From positions 2,418,001-2,482,000 of the forward strand of contig NZ_VCMZ01000001.1 of NCBI RefSeq assembly GCF_006352475.1: 64,000 bases of DNA. Direction: 5' to 3'. The position numbers were made by a program, and so were the translations under genes. The notes beneath the pieces are model-generated. The model worked only from the letters and a program-made list of their open reading frames with translations. It made no database searches and had not been told where the DNA came from. This document shows positions 47,701 to 58,116 of the stretch, one piece after another; position 1 is the first letter of the stretch; every line of letters starts with the position of its first letter. This DNA is from Acinetobacter pullicarnis. Its GTDB lineage: Bacteria > Pseudomonadota > Gammaproteobacteria > Pseudomonadales > Moraxellaceae.

Positions 47701-50700
47701 TCTGTTTTAAAGTCTTTGTCGAGTGCAACAATTAAGTTGCCGTCGGCATCAATCGTGGTTTTGATATTTTCAGCTGAGTATTGATCGTCAGCTTTAACAC
47801 CAGCACCTTTGATCGTGACTGTCTCACCCAGTTTCTTATCAACACTGCCCTCATTTGCAGCGAAAGTAAGTGGTTTGTTGCCTAGCTCAGTAACACTGTT
47901 ATCCACATATTCTTTATTGGTAACATGCGTGCCTTCTGTGATGTCACCATCATAATGCGCACCCGTATTATTCACCGTGAAGCTGTCACCTAATTTGGTT
48001 TCATTCAACACTGTTAAATTGTTGGTGGTCACACTGTTCAAGCTAACATCTTTCGCAGTTTCAACGAGGTAGTTGTCTGAACCATCTGCATTCTCAGACT
48101 TGGTAACAACAATGTTGTCGCCTTGAGATACCGTGGTTTTTGACTTCGCTGCTTGATCGCCAATTGCTTCAGCAACCGTGTTGTAGTCATGACCAGACAC
48201 ATTAAATGGACCAGTGACGCTACCGGCATTGTTGGTGACACCGCCACCTAAAATGTTGCTCACTGAATCAGTCGTGCTGTCCAACTGGCTACCATTGATC
48301 GCGTCAGTTGAAGTCGAAGAGACAGTACCTGCAGCTAAACCACTGATTTTATTGTTTGAACCATCAACGAGGATATCGCCAACTTGCACTGTATCGAAGC
48401 TAACGTCTTTCGCAGTTTCAACGAGGTAGTTGTCTGAACCATCTGCATTTTCAGACTTAGTAACAACAATATTGTCGCCTTGAGATACCGTGGTTTTTGA
48501 CTTCGCTGCTTGATCGCCAATTGCTTCAGCAACCGTGTTGTAGTCATGACCAGATACATTAAATGGACCAGTGACGCTACCGGCATTGTTGGTGACACCG
48601 CCACCTAAAATGTTGCTCACTGAATCAGTCGTGCTGTCCAACTGGCTACCATTGATCGCGTCAGTTGAAGTCGAAGAGACAGTACCTGCAGCTAAACCAC
48701 TGATTTTATTGCTTGAACCATCAACGAGGATATCGCCAACTTGCACTGTATCGAAGCTAACGTCTTTCGCAGTTTCAACGAGGTAGTTGTCTGAACCATC
48801 TGCATTCTCAGACTTAGTAACAACAATGTTGTCGCCTTCAGATACCGTGGTTTTTGACTTCGCTGCTTGATCGCCAATTGCTTCAGCAACCGTGTTGTAG
48901 TCATGACCAGATACATTAAATGGACCAGTGACGCTACCGGCATTGTTGGTGACACCGCCACCTAAAATGTTGCTCACTGAATCAGTCGTGCTGTCCAACT
49001 GGCTACCATTGATCGCGTCAGTTGAAGTCGAAGAGACAGTACCTGCAGCTAAACCACTGATTTTATTGTTTGAACCATCAACGAGGATATCGCCAACTTG
49101 CACTGTATCGAAGCTAACGTCTTTCGCAGTTTCAACGAGGTAGTTGTCTGAACCATCTGCATTTTCAGACTTAGTAACAACAATGTTGTCGCCTTGAGAT
49201 ACCGTGGTTTTTGACTTCGCTGCTTGATCGCCAATTGCTTCAGCAACCGTGTTGTAGTCATGACCAGATACATTAAATGGACCAGTGACGCTACCGGCAT
49301 TGTTGGTGACACCGCCACCTAAAATGTTGCTCACTGAATCAGTCGTGCTGTCCAACTGGCTACCATTGATCGCGTCAGTTGAAGTCGAAGAGACAGTACC
49401 TGCAGCTAAACCACTGATTTTATTGCTTGAACCATCAACGAGGATATCGCCAACTTGCACTGTATCGAAGCTAACGTCTTTCGCAGTTTCAACGAGGTAG
49501 TTGTCTGAACCATCTGCATTCTCAGACTTAGTAACAACAATGTTGTCGCCTTCAGATACCGTGGTTTTTGACTTCGCTGCTTGATCGCCAATTGCTTCAG
49601 CAACCGTGTTGTAGTCATGACCAGATACATTAAATGGACCAGTGACGCTACCGGCATTGTTGGTGACACCGCCACCTAAAATGTTGCTCACTGAATCAGT
49701 CGTGCTGTCCAACTGGCTACCATTGATCGCGTCAGTTGAAGCCGAAGAGACAGTACCTGCAGCTAAACCACTGATTTTATTGCTTGAACCATCAACGAGG
49801 ATATCGCCAACTTGCACTGTATCGAAGCTAACGTCTTTCGCAGTTTCAACGAGGTAGTTGTCTGAACCATCTGCATTTTCAGACTTAGTAACAACAATGT
49901 TGTCGCCTTGAGATACCGTGGTTTTTGACTTCGCTGCTTGATCGCCAATTGCTTCAGCAACCGTGTTGTAGTCATGACCAGATACATTAAATGGACCAGT
50001 GACGCTACCGGCATTGTTGGTGACACCGCCACCTAAAATGTTGCTCACTGAATCAGTCGTGCTGTCCAACTGGCTACCATTGATCGCGTCAGTTGAAGCC
50101 GAAGAGACAGTACCTGCAGCTAAACCACTGATTTTATTGCTTGAACCATCAACGAGGATATCGCCAACTTGCACTGTATCGAAGCTAACGTCTTTCGCAG
50201 TTTCAACGAGGTAGTTGTCTGAACCATCTGCATTTTCAGACTTAGTAACAACAATGTTGTCGCCTTGAGATACCGTGGTTTTTGACTTCGCTGCTTGATC
50301 GCCAATTGCTTCAGCAACCGTGTTGTAGTCATGACCAGACACATTAAATGGACCAGTGACGCTACCTGCATTGTTGGTGACACCGCCACCTAAAATGTTG
50401 CTCACTGAATCAGTCGTGCTGTCCAACTGACTACCATTGATCGCGTCAGTTGAAGTCGAAGAGACAGTACCTGCAGCTAAACCACTGATTTTATTGCTTG
50501 AACCATCAACGAGAATATCGCCAACTTGCACTGTATCGAAGCTAACGTCTTTCGCAGTTTCAACGAGGTAGTTGTCTGAACCATCTGCATTTTCAGACTT
50601 AGTAACAACAATGTTGTCGCCTTCAGATACCGTGGTTTTTGACTTCGCTGCTTGATCGCCAATTGCTTCAGCAACCGTGTTGTAGTCATGACCAGATACA

Positions 50701-52725
50701 TTAAATGGACCAGTGACGCTACCTGCATTGTTGGTGACACCGCCACCTAAAATGTTGCTCACTGAATCAGTCGTGCTGTCCAACTGGCTACCATTGATCG
50801 CGTCAGTTGAAGTCGAAGAGACAGTACCTGCAGCTAAACCACTGATTTTATTGCTTGAACCATCAACGAGAATATCGCCAACTTGCACTGTATCGAAGCT
50901 AACGTCTTTCTTAGTTTGAACCGTGTACTCTTTACCACCAGCTGCATTAACGCCTTCTGTAACGTCAACATTTTCACCTGCAACAACAGTGGCATGTTTA
51001 CCTGCTTCAGTTAAAGCTTCATTTGCAATATTGGTTACGTCAGTAACGTTTTCATTGGTTGCATGTAGCTGACTACCATTCACTGCATCTTTAGATGTAG
51101 CTGAGAGCTCGCCTGCTGCAACATTGGTGACTTTTTTACCACCCGCATTGATGCCTGCTGTTGTAATGCTTGGACCATTATTAATGGTTAAACCATCAGT
51201 ATTGATCGTTGTATTGCCAGTTTTAACCGAATTAAAATTCACATCATTACTGGTGCCAACCGTTAATTTATTGCCTGTGCGTTGAATGTCAATATTTTGA
51301 CCATTCAAAAACTCAACTGTGTCACTCGCTTTTACAGCAGATGCCGTATCGTCATTGGCTTGGATTTTCCAAGTTTGGTTTTGTAGGCTCGTGATATTAG
51401 TCGTATTGGTTATTGTTCGACCATCTAAATTCGTAATGGCAGCCCCGACATCATTTACAGTTGTACCACCTACATTATATGTTGGCGCAGTAATGCTACC
51501 TGTAGTTTTATCAAGTACAGAACCTCCACCTAAAGCTTTAGCCGTACTATCAGCCACTTTATCTGTATATAATTTTACAGTGGTCAATTGCGCAACGTTG
51601 ACAACATCTGTATCAGCAGTGCCTGCTGCAACACCTGTAATTTGACGAGTTACATTGTTTTTGACATCGCCAACAGAAACGGCAGCACGTGTCGATTTCC
51701 AAGTTGAGTCTGTCTTAGTTGAACTCGTCCCAGTAATTGCATCATATCCAGCTACTTTAGCATCAATGACTGAGACTGAACTTGTACCTATTGCTACGCC
51801 ACCATCAATTGTTGCTTTTGCACCAGTACCAATTGCAGTACCGTTTTTATTCGCTGATGATCCACTACCAATTGCAGTCGCATTATCACCTATCGTTGTT
51901 GCACCTTGACCAGGCTTATTCCCCGAACCGATTGCTGTAGAGTTAATACCACCAGCAAGCGTATTAATCCCCAGTGCTACAGCACCTGATTTAGTTGCTT
52001 GAGATACAGCACCAATTGCTAAAGCGCCTTCATCCGATGCTACAGCCTTGGTTCCTAAGGCTATAGAAGCGATACCGCTTGCTAAAGACGTTGTACCTAT
52101 TGCCGTCGAAAATGCACCGCTCGCAACGTTTTGTATTCCTAGTGCAATAGAAGCACCACCACTCGATTGCGTTTCTTTATAATCACTTTCTATTAATGTA
52201 TCACCTGTTAACGTAGTATATTTTTTACCATCTTGATCAATAACGCGATCGATATCATCTCCTCCAATCGCAATAGATGAATGCCCAGTCGCTCGCGTAT
52301 TTGCTCCTAAACCAATCGCTTGATCACCTGACGCTTGACTGTCGAAACCAATCGCAATCGCTTGGTTATATTTAGTTAGATCCGAATAGGTATCACCATT
52401 AGGTCGAACGGCTTGTGTAGTGGCATCACCACCAATTGCAATAGAATCTCTAGTTGGCGCACATGCCACCCCCCCCCTCACCAATAGCTATACTTCCAAA
52501 TGCTTTAGTTCCCCATCCAGCACTTGACGTTGTACAATTAAGAGCGGTACTCCCAGTACCTGCTTGATATGCAAACGCATCTGCTGAGAAACTCACTATC
52601 CCAATAATTGTAACGATCGAACCAACCGTCTTCGCAGTTGATTTTGATTTACTTTTAGCCAATTCTGAAACCGCCACCCATGCCCCGAGTGATGCATTCC
52701 AAATGACTCTATAGACTTTATTCAT
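44727..52725 (-). CDS. ataA: trimeric autotransporter adhesin 2, frameshifted at a poly-G tract (likely phase-variable, off)
   Basis: Giant Ata/AtaA-type surface adhesin. The start [23 protein letters not shown] is an extended signal peptide with cleavage near SADAFA. After 91 codons the frame ends at a TAG (52450-52452) because of a run of nine G (52469-52477 on this strand). The long second frame from the tract to 44727 carries the rest: YadA-like head repeats ([16 protein letters not shown] types), a neck, eight 119-residue stalk units, 233-residue units with [23 protein letters not shown], and a full YadA-like anchor ending [10 protein letters not shown]. With eight or eleven G the two frames join ([18 protein letters not shown]) into 2665 or 2666 residues. 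The tract could also be a sequencing error. Confidence 0.9.
46621..48018. repeat. two 699-bp tandem repeats in adhesin 2
   Basis: Equivalent points such as 46579 and 47278 lie 699 bp (233 codons) apart. Each unit codes from [16 protein letters not shown] through [20 protein letters not shown] and [16 protein letters not shown] to [12 protein letters not shown] third, more divergent unit follows toward the C-terminus (about 45.96-46.62 kb). Confidence 0.82.
48053..50908. repeat. eight 357-bp tandem repeats in adhesin 2
   Basis: Eight copies of a 357-bp unit (119 codons) in exact register, for example [14 protein letters not shown] points every 357 bp from about 48371 to 50870. Copies differ only at a few positions (SSNK/SNNK, STST/SAST, SEGDN/SQGDN). 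The period keeps the frame, so copy number can change stalk length without inactivating the protein. Confidence 0.93.
52469..52477. repeat. homopolymer of nine C (poly-G on the coding strand) in adhesin 2
   Basis: Nine consecutive C on the plus strand, read as GAG-GGG-GGG-GGT on the adhesin strand, directly after the codons for SIAIG. With nine G the frame ends seven codons after the GGT; frame arithmetic shows that 8 or 11 G would be in frame with the downstream 2585-codon frame. Confidence 0.9.
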
Positions 52726-53247
52726 ATCCCACCTTAATTTAATTATTTATTATCGCGCAGCAAAAATGTCGACTACGCCACTTATTATTGTAATAAAAGT
52801 TTTTTTTATTCAATTTTTCATCAGCAAAACAATATGATTTAAATCATTAGCTTTAATTTAATATATTATATTATATTTTAAAACACACAGTTTAATATCT
52901 ATGAAAAATTTAAAATAAAATTCAAGTAAAATTAAAATAAATAATTAATATCAATAACTTATAAAAATAATCATGTTTAAAAACCTCCTTGCTAAATCTC
53001 CACGCAAACAGAAACTACCTAAAAAACTTAATTTAAATAATATTCCACTTGAATTATACATATTATTAAAAAATAAAATAAATATAAGAAAAAATTAAGT
53101 ATTAAAATAAAAAACTCAACATTTAAAACATATTAATATTTAAAACATAGGATGCCTGATAAATAAAAAATATTGTAATATCCATAATATCCAGACTTAG
53201 CTTAATCTAAATTCGACATTAAGAAATAATGTACTGAACCTATAAAA
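52726..53247. other. A+T-rich regulatory region upstream of adhesin 2
   Basis: About 520 bases of very A+T-rich DNA with no gene between adhesin 2 and the clpB terminator. Long A/T tracts and TATAATA-like strings make promoter assignment unreliable. It contains the palindrome ATGATTTAAATCAT at 52834-52847. Confidence 0.5.
52834..52847. promoter_or_regulatory. FNR/ANR-like palindrome upstream of adhesin 2
   Basis: ATGATTTAAATCAT is a perfect 14-bp palindrome 109 bases upstream of the adhesin 2 ATG. It matches the FNR-type consensus TTGAT-N4-ATCAA except at the two outermost bases. In such A+T-rich DNA a chance match is quite possible. Confidence 0.35.
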
Positions 53248-53284
53248 AAAAGCACCAGCGAGTATTCAACTCACTGGTGCTTTT
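53248..53284 (-). terminator. rho-independent terminator after clpB
   Basis: AAAGCACCAG plus GAGT at 53248-53263 pairs with ACTC plus CTGGTGCTTT at 53269-53283, with one bulged base on each side. On the minus strand the stem is followed by a run of T. It lies 34 bases after the clpB stop. Confidence 0.85.
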
Positions 53285-53317
53285 AATATTCAGACCCTGT
53301 GTTTACAGGGCACTCTC

Positions 53318-55909
53318 TTAGTTCGGTTTCATTTTATCAAACACCAAATGACCATCTGCACTGCTGACTAAAATAGTATCCCCTGGCAGATATTGCCCTG
53401 CTAGAATTTTCTGTGCCAATGGGTTTTCAATCCGCTGCTGTATCGCACGTTTTAACGGACGCGCACCAAAGACCGGATCAAAGCCTGCGTCCACCAATTG
53501 ATCAAAGGCGTTATCGTCTACATTTAAGTCTAAATCCCGCTCAACCAATCGCGCACGTAAACGATCAAGCTGAATATCTGCAATACCGCGAATCTGTGAT
53601 TTCTTCAATGAATGGAAGACTACCAACTCATCAATCCGGTTGATAAACTCTGGACGGAAATGCTCACCGACCGCCTCCATCACCACGGTACGCACATCAT
53701 CCTCGCTGGCGCCCTCACCCAGTTCACGTACATCTTGTGAACCCAAGTTAGATGTCATCACAATTACGGTGTTTTTAAAGTCAATCATGCGCCCTTGCGA
53801 GTCGGTCAAACGACCATCATCCAAGACTTGCAGCAAGATATTAAAAACATCTGGATGGGCTTTTTCGACCTCATCAAATAACACCACGCTATATGGCTTA
53901 CGACGTACCGCTTCGGTCAATATGCCACCTTCTTCATAACCGACATAACCCGGAGGCGCACCCACCAAACGGCTAACAGAGTGTTTTTCCATAAACTCAC
54001 TCATATCAATCCGAATCATGGCGTCATCATCATCAAATAAGAAGTTTGCCAAAGCTTTGGTCAACTCAGTTTTACCCACACCTGTCGGCCCAAGGAACAA
54101 GAACGACCCACTTGGACGATTCGGATCGGACAAGCCCGCACGCGAGCGACGAATCGCATTGGAGACAGCAACCACGGCTTCGTCCTGACCCACCACACGA
54201 CGATGCAAGAATGCTTCCATTTCGAGTAGCTTTTCACGTTCACCTTGCAGCATTTTCGCGACTGGAATACCTGTCGCAGCACTTACCACTTCAGCAATTT
54301 CATTTTCAGTAACTTTGGTTCGAATCAGTTTTGGTGCTTCACCCTCTTCCTCATTGTCTTCAACGAGTTCAGCTTGCGCCAATTGCTTTTGCAACTCTGG
54401 AATCACGCCATACTGCAAACGGCTTGCCTCTGCCCAGTCACCATCGCGTTGTGCTTTCTCTAAAGCAATACGTGCCTGATCAAGCGCAACCTGTGCCTTA
54501 CTGGTGCCTTCAACAATGGTTTTCTCAGCGCGCCAAATTTCTTCGAGGTCATTATATTCAGCTTGAACTTCTTGAATTTGACGCTCTAAATGACTGACTT
54601 CTGCCTTACTGACCGAGTCTTCGTCTTTTTTCACCGCTTCGAGCTGCATTTTCAATTGAATTAAACGACGGTCTAAACGATCTAATGGTTCAGGCTTAGA
54701 ATCGATTTCCATTTTAATGCGTGAGGCTGCTTCATCAATTAAATCGATGGCTTTATCTGGCAACTGACGATCTGTTATATAACGATGCGACATTTTTGCA
54801 GCAGCAATAATCGCAGAGTCTAAAATCTGCACGCCATGATGGGTCGCATATTTTTCTTTCAAACCACGTAAAATCGCAATGGTGTCTTCAACACTCGGTT
54901 CATCGACCAAGACTTTCTGGAAACGACGCTCTAGCGCTGCATCTTTCTCGATGTACTGACGATACTCATCGAGAGTGGTTGCACCCACACAGCGTAGCTC
55001 ACCACGCGCCAAAGCAGGTTTAAGCATATTGCCCGCATCCATCGCGCCATCGCCTTTACCCGCACCAACCAAGGTATGCAACTCATCAATGAATAAGATA
55101 ATTTGACCATCCTGTTTAGCCAAATCAGTCAGCACAGTTTTTAAACGCTCTTCAAACTCACCACGGTATTTTGCTCCCGCCAACAATGAGCCCAAATCAA
55201 GCGATAAAACACGTTTTCCTTTGAGACTCTCAGGCACTTCACCATTGACAATACGTTGCGCTAATCCTTCTACAATTGCCGTTTTACCCACACCTGGCTC
55301 ACCGATGAGGACCGGATTATTTTTAGTTCGACGTGACAACACCTGAATGGTGCGGCGAATTTCTTCATCACGTCCAATGACAGGATCAAGTTTGCCCGCG
55401 AGCGCACGCTCAGTCAGGTCAACCGTATATTTATTTAATGAATCACGCTGGTCTTCGTGGTTATTACTGATCACTTTGTCTCCACCTCGAATTTTATCAA
55501 TGACTTCACGTAAGCGTTCAGGACTTACACCTACTTTTTTTAATAGCTTTTGGGTTGCTCCAGTTTCAGCCAAAGCCAACAACACCCAATCCGTGGTTAA
55601 AAACTCATCACCTGCTTTGAGCGCAAAGCTATCCGCTAGATTTAAAGCACGCACCGACTCAGGATTTAAATTGATGTCGCCAGTCGGCTGACTTAAGGTT
55701 GCGGCAGATTGCAAGGCTTGCTCAAGTTGTTGCTGTAACTCAGGTAAGTTAGCACCTGCTTGCTGTAGTAAACTCAAGTTTGCAGGTTCTTTCAGTAAAA
55801 CGGCTAAAATATGGGTTGTTTCAATCGCGGTATGATCTTTGGACATCGCCAAAGACTGCGCATCAGATAAGCTTTGTTGTAAACGATTCGTGAATTTTTC
55901 AAAACGCAT
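53318..55909 (-). CDS. clpB: ATP-dependent disaggregase ClpB
   Basis: Hexameric AAA+ chaperone that, with DnaK, extracts proteins from aggregates after heat stress. The 863-residue protein has the N-domain ([13 protein letters not shown] onward), a first AAA+ module with Walker [10 protein letters not shown], a long coiled-coil middle domain (about 400-525), and a second AAA+ module with Walker [10 protein letters not shown], the arginine finger region and a C-terminal domain. I chose the ATG at 55909 (MRFEKF); GAGAGG lies about ten bases upstream. A heat-shock-type promoter precedes it, and ISAba1 has inserted 146 bases upstream of the start codon. Confidence 0.97.
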   Translation of the reverse strand: MRFEKFTNRLQQSLSDAQSLAMSKDHTAIETTHILAVLLKEPANLSLLQQAGANLPELQQQLEQALQSAATLSQPTGDINLNPESVRALNLADSFALKAGDEFLTTDWVLLALAETGATQKLLKKVGVSPERLREVIDKIRGGDKVISNNHEDQRDSLNKYTVDLTERALAGKLDPVIGRDEEIRRTIQVLSRRTKNNPVLIGEPGVGKTAIVEGLAQRIVNGEVPESLKGKRVLSLDLGSLLAGAKYRGEFEERLKTVLTDLAKQDGQIILFIDELHTLVGAGKGDGAMDAGNMLKPALARGELRCVGATTLDEYRQYIEKDAALERRFQKVLVDEPSVEDTIAILRGLKEKYATHHGVQILDSAIIAAAKMSHRYITDRQLPDKAIDLIDEAASRIKMEIDSKPEPLDRLDRRLIQLKMQLEAVKKDEDSVSKAEVSHLERQIQEVQAEYNDLEEIWRAEKTIVEGTSKAQVALDQARIALEKAQRDGDWAEASRLQYGVIPELQKQLAQAELVEDNEEEGEAPKLIRTKVTENEIAEVVSAATGIPVAKMLQGEREKLLEMEAFLHRRVVGQDEAVVAVSNAIRRSRAGLSDPNRPSGSFLFLGPTGVGKTELTKALANFLFDDDDAMIRIDMSEFMEKHSVSRLVGAPPGYVGYEEGGILTEAVRRKPYSVVLFDEVEKAHPDVFNILLQVLDDGRLTDSQGRMIDFKNTVIVMTSNLGSQDVRELGEGASEDDVRTVVMEAVGEHFRPEFINRIDELVVFHSLKKSQIRGIADIQLDRLRARLVERDLDLNVDDNAFDQLVDAGFDPVFGARPLKRAIQQRIENPLAQKILAGQYLPGDTILVSSADGHLVFDKMKPN

Positions 55910-55949
55910 TCTTATTATTCCTCTCAAGTAAATTTAAGCATTGATCACT

Positions 55950-55977
55950 AGATGGGATTAGATTATTTTTTTTCAAA
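55950..55977 (-). promoter_or_regulatory. sigma-32 type heat-shock promoter of clpB
   Basis: Read on the minus strand, TTTGAAA (55971-55977) and CCCATCT (55950-55956) are separated by 14 bases. They match the sigma-32 elements CTTGAAA and CCCCATNT, including the CCCATCT also seen at the E. coli clpB promoter. The predicted start is about 35 bases ahead of the ATG. Confidence 0.75.
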
Positions 55978-56087
55978 CTTTTTTGGTTGTTTTTTTACAA
56001 AAAATCATTAAATTTCAAAAAACTAAGCCAATAATTAAGAATATAAAACTTGGTTCTCTGTACACGACAAAAATAGATAACTCATTG

Positions 56088-56115
56088 AAATAATGTCATA
56101 ATAATTGTTTTCTAA
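56088..56115 (-). promoter_or_regulatory. ISAba1 outward promoter directed at clpB
   Basis: On the minus strand TTAGAA (56110-56115) and TTATTT (56088-56093) are separated by 16 bases. These are the -35 and -10 boxes described for ISAba1 when it drives resistance genes in A. baumannii. Transcription would leave the left end and run into clpB. Confidence 0.8.
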
Positions 56116-56126
56116 CGACGAATACT

Positions 56127-57217
56127 ATGACACATCTCAATGAGTTATATCTTATCTTAAACAAATATCTAAAATGGAACAAGTCACATTTAAAGTGCTT
56201 TGCGCTCATCATGCTTGTGATTATTTTAAAGCAAACATGTAATCTTTCTTCTGCATCTAAAGCCTTGCCCATCAAGTGCTTACCACAATCATTTTATCGA
56301 CGTATGCAGCGCTTCTTTGCAGGTCAGTATTTTGATTATCGTCAAATTTCTCAGTTGATTTTCAATATGTTTTCATTCGACCAAGTGCAACTGACTTTAG
56401 ATAGAACCAATTGGAAATGGGGAAAACGAAATATTAATATCCTGATGCTCGCAATCGTTTATCGTGGAATAGCGATACCTATCCTTTGGACATTGCTTAA
56501 TAAACGTGGAAATTCAGATACGAAAGAGCGTATTGCTTTGATTCAACGCTTTATAGCCATTTTTGGTAAAGACCGTATTGTGAATGTGTTCGCAGACAGA
56601 GAGTTTATCGGTGAGCAGTGGTTTACATGGTTAATTGAACAAGACATCAACTTCTGCATTCGTGTTAAAAAAACTTCATTGTCACCAATCATTTAGGAAA
56701 GAATCATAAAATTAGTGATTTATTTCGCCATCTTAAAGTTGGTCAAATTGAATGTCGTAAACGACGGATTTTGGTTGGTCGGGTGAAACTATATATAAGT
56801 GCACTACAGTTAGAAAATGGAGAGCTTTTACTCGTCGTTTCTCCTCAGTTTAATGCCAATGCTATTCAGGATTATGCATTACGCTGGGAAATTGAAACCT
56901 TATTCAGTTGTCTCAAAGGACGCGGGTTTAATCTTGAAAATACGCGCTTGACAGACCCTAGACGAGTGAAAAAATTGATTGCGGTGTTAGCTATAAGCTT
57001 CTGTTGGTGTTACTTAACGGGTGAATGGCAACATGATCAAAAAAAAGTGATAAAAATAAAGAAGCATGGACGACTCTCAATGAGTTTATTTCGCTATGGT
57101 TTAGACTATGTTCAAATGGCGATTCAGCGTTTAATTGGTTTTGGGAAAAAAGAAGAGTTTAAGGAAATTTTGGCAATTTTAAGAAGGCAGAACCCTGATA
57201 GGATAAGGGTTCTGTGA
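56127..57217 (+). CDS. ISAba1 transposase (two frames joined by -1 frameshift)
   Basis: The first frame, 56127-56696, encodes 189 residues. The second continues to 57217 in the -1 frame. They can be joined at the run of seven A at 56667-56673, giving CIRVKKNFIVTNHLGKN across the junction. The IS4 signature Y-x2-R-x3-E-x6-K is visible in YALRWEIETLFSCLK, which contains the catalytic Glu; the earlier Asp residues are in LTLDRTNW and NVFADREF. Both frames are intact as in active ISAba1. Confidence 0.93.
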
Positions 57218-57244
57218 AATTTGTCGTGTACAGAGAACTTGGTT

Positions 57245-57539
57245 ATAAGATGGTGATTATGCTGGTTTTTTTCAAGTGAAATTGCACTAAAAATCAGTAA
57301 ATCATGCTTTAACGCAACTTTGCTTGCTAAAGCTTAGATCTCACACAAGTTGTGCGGTTTATTTTAATGTGCTTGGAAGGGCTTTGCGGAAATACTGAGG
57401 TGCAGCGATGCTTACTGCATCTTCTTGCTTGGCATTTCTAATGACGCTTGACTCCATCATTGCGAAATTCTCATATTTGAATTGAATTCGACATGAAAAA
57501 TCGACGCTGCAATTTTCCATGTCCAGTCTCACTGTTTAG
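57245..57539. other. gap between ISAba1 and osmC-family gene
   Basis: About 295 bases with no convincing gene. It includes the part of the original clpB upstream region beyond the insertion and the end of the osmC-family transcript. I see no strong terminator or promoter. Confidence 0.4.
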
Positions 57540-57965
57540 CTATACTTCAGTTTCGATGATTTCGAAGTCATGGGTGATTTCAACACCACCGTCAGCCAAC
57601 ATTTTACTCGCAGAGCAGTATTTTTCAGCAGATAGCTCGACGGCCTTGGCCACTTGTTTTTCTTTGACCTGTTTACCAGTCACAACAAAATGTAAGTGAA
57701 TTTTGGTAAAAACAGCAGGAATTGTATCGGCACGCTCAGCTTTTAACTCGCAAACTACGCCTGTCACGTCCTGTCTAGATTTCTTCAAAATAGTCACAAT
57801 ATCGAACGAAGCACAACCTCCAAGTCCCATTAATATCAACTCCATGGGACGTGGGCCAAGGTTTTGCCCCCCATAGGCTTCGGCACCATCCATAACCAAT
57901 CGGTGTCCACTTTGTGATTTTGCCTCAAAAGCAACATTCTCTAACCAATGTACACTTGTTTGCAT
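57540..57965 (-). CDS. OsmC family protein (YhfA-like)
   Basis: Product of 141 residues in the OsmC/Ohr superfamily of thiol-dependent peroxidases. The two cysteines expected for the fold are present: one in MGLGGCASFDIV near residue 52 and one in EKYCSASKM near residue 117. Sequence and position resemble E. coli YhfA, which also lies next to crp. Whether it reduces peroxides is not known for this branch. It is divergent from the crp/vfr gene. Confidence 0.85.
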   Translation of the reverse strand: MQTSVHWLENVAFEAKSQSGHRLVMDGAEAYGGQNLGPRPMELILMGLGGCASFDIVTILKKSRQDVTGVVCELKAERADTIPAVFTKIHLHFVVTGKQVKEKQVAKAVELSAEKYCSASKMLADGGVEITHDFEIIETEV

Positions 57966-58116
57966 TGCAACTACCTAAAAAAATCTATAAATTGACGGGG
58001 TAGCGATAACACTAGCATAAAATGAGTTGAGAAGGAATTTCATCTCTTTGCTTCTGCTTGACGAGCTCATTTTAGGTCTTTAGATCTATTTATTATCCAA
58101 TTTGGAATTTATTAGC

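Larger units (their letters stand above)
56056..57235 (+). mobile_element. insertion sequence ISAba1 (IS4 family)
   Basis: The element is 1180 bp long, the reported length of ISAba1, with 16-bp inverted repeats CTCTGTACACGACAAA at both ends. The two transposase frames, the 9-bp target duplication and the outward promoter boxes all agree with ISAba1. It lies upstream of clpB with its left end toward clpB. Confidence 0.96.
56047..57244. repeat. 9-bp target duplication AACTTGGTT around ISAba1
   Basis: AACTTGGTT occurs at 56047-56055 and again at 57236-57244, directly outside the two ends of the element. Nine bases is the known duplication length for ISAba1, and its perfect state indicates a fairly recent simple insertion. 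Confidence 0.95.

Noticed and set aside
48053-50908. Regular repeat array considered as a CRISPR locus
   Set aside because: Units are 357 bp, have no unique spacers and encode protein in one frame; no cas genes are nearby.
48214-50919. Regular 71-codon plus-strand and 89-codon minus-strand frames every 357 bp
   Set aside because: They are frame shadows of the tandem repeat in adhesin 2, identical in every unit, and overlap a much better coding frame.
30656-57235. The three insertion sequences considered as ends of a composite transposon
   Set aside because: They belong to three different families (IS30, IS3, IS4) with separate target duplications, and one lies inside a gene; nothing suggests joint movement.
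57493-57699. 68-codon plus-strand frame overlapping the osmC-family gene
   Set aside because: Antisense to a well supported gene and without a ribosome site.
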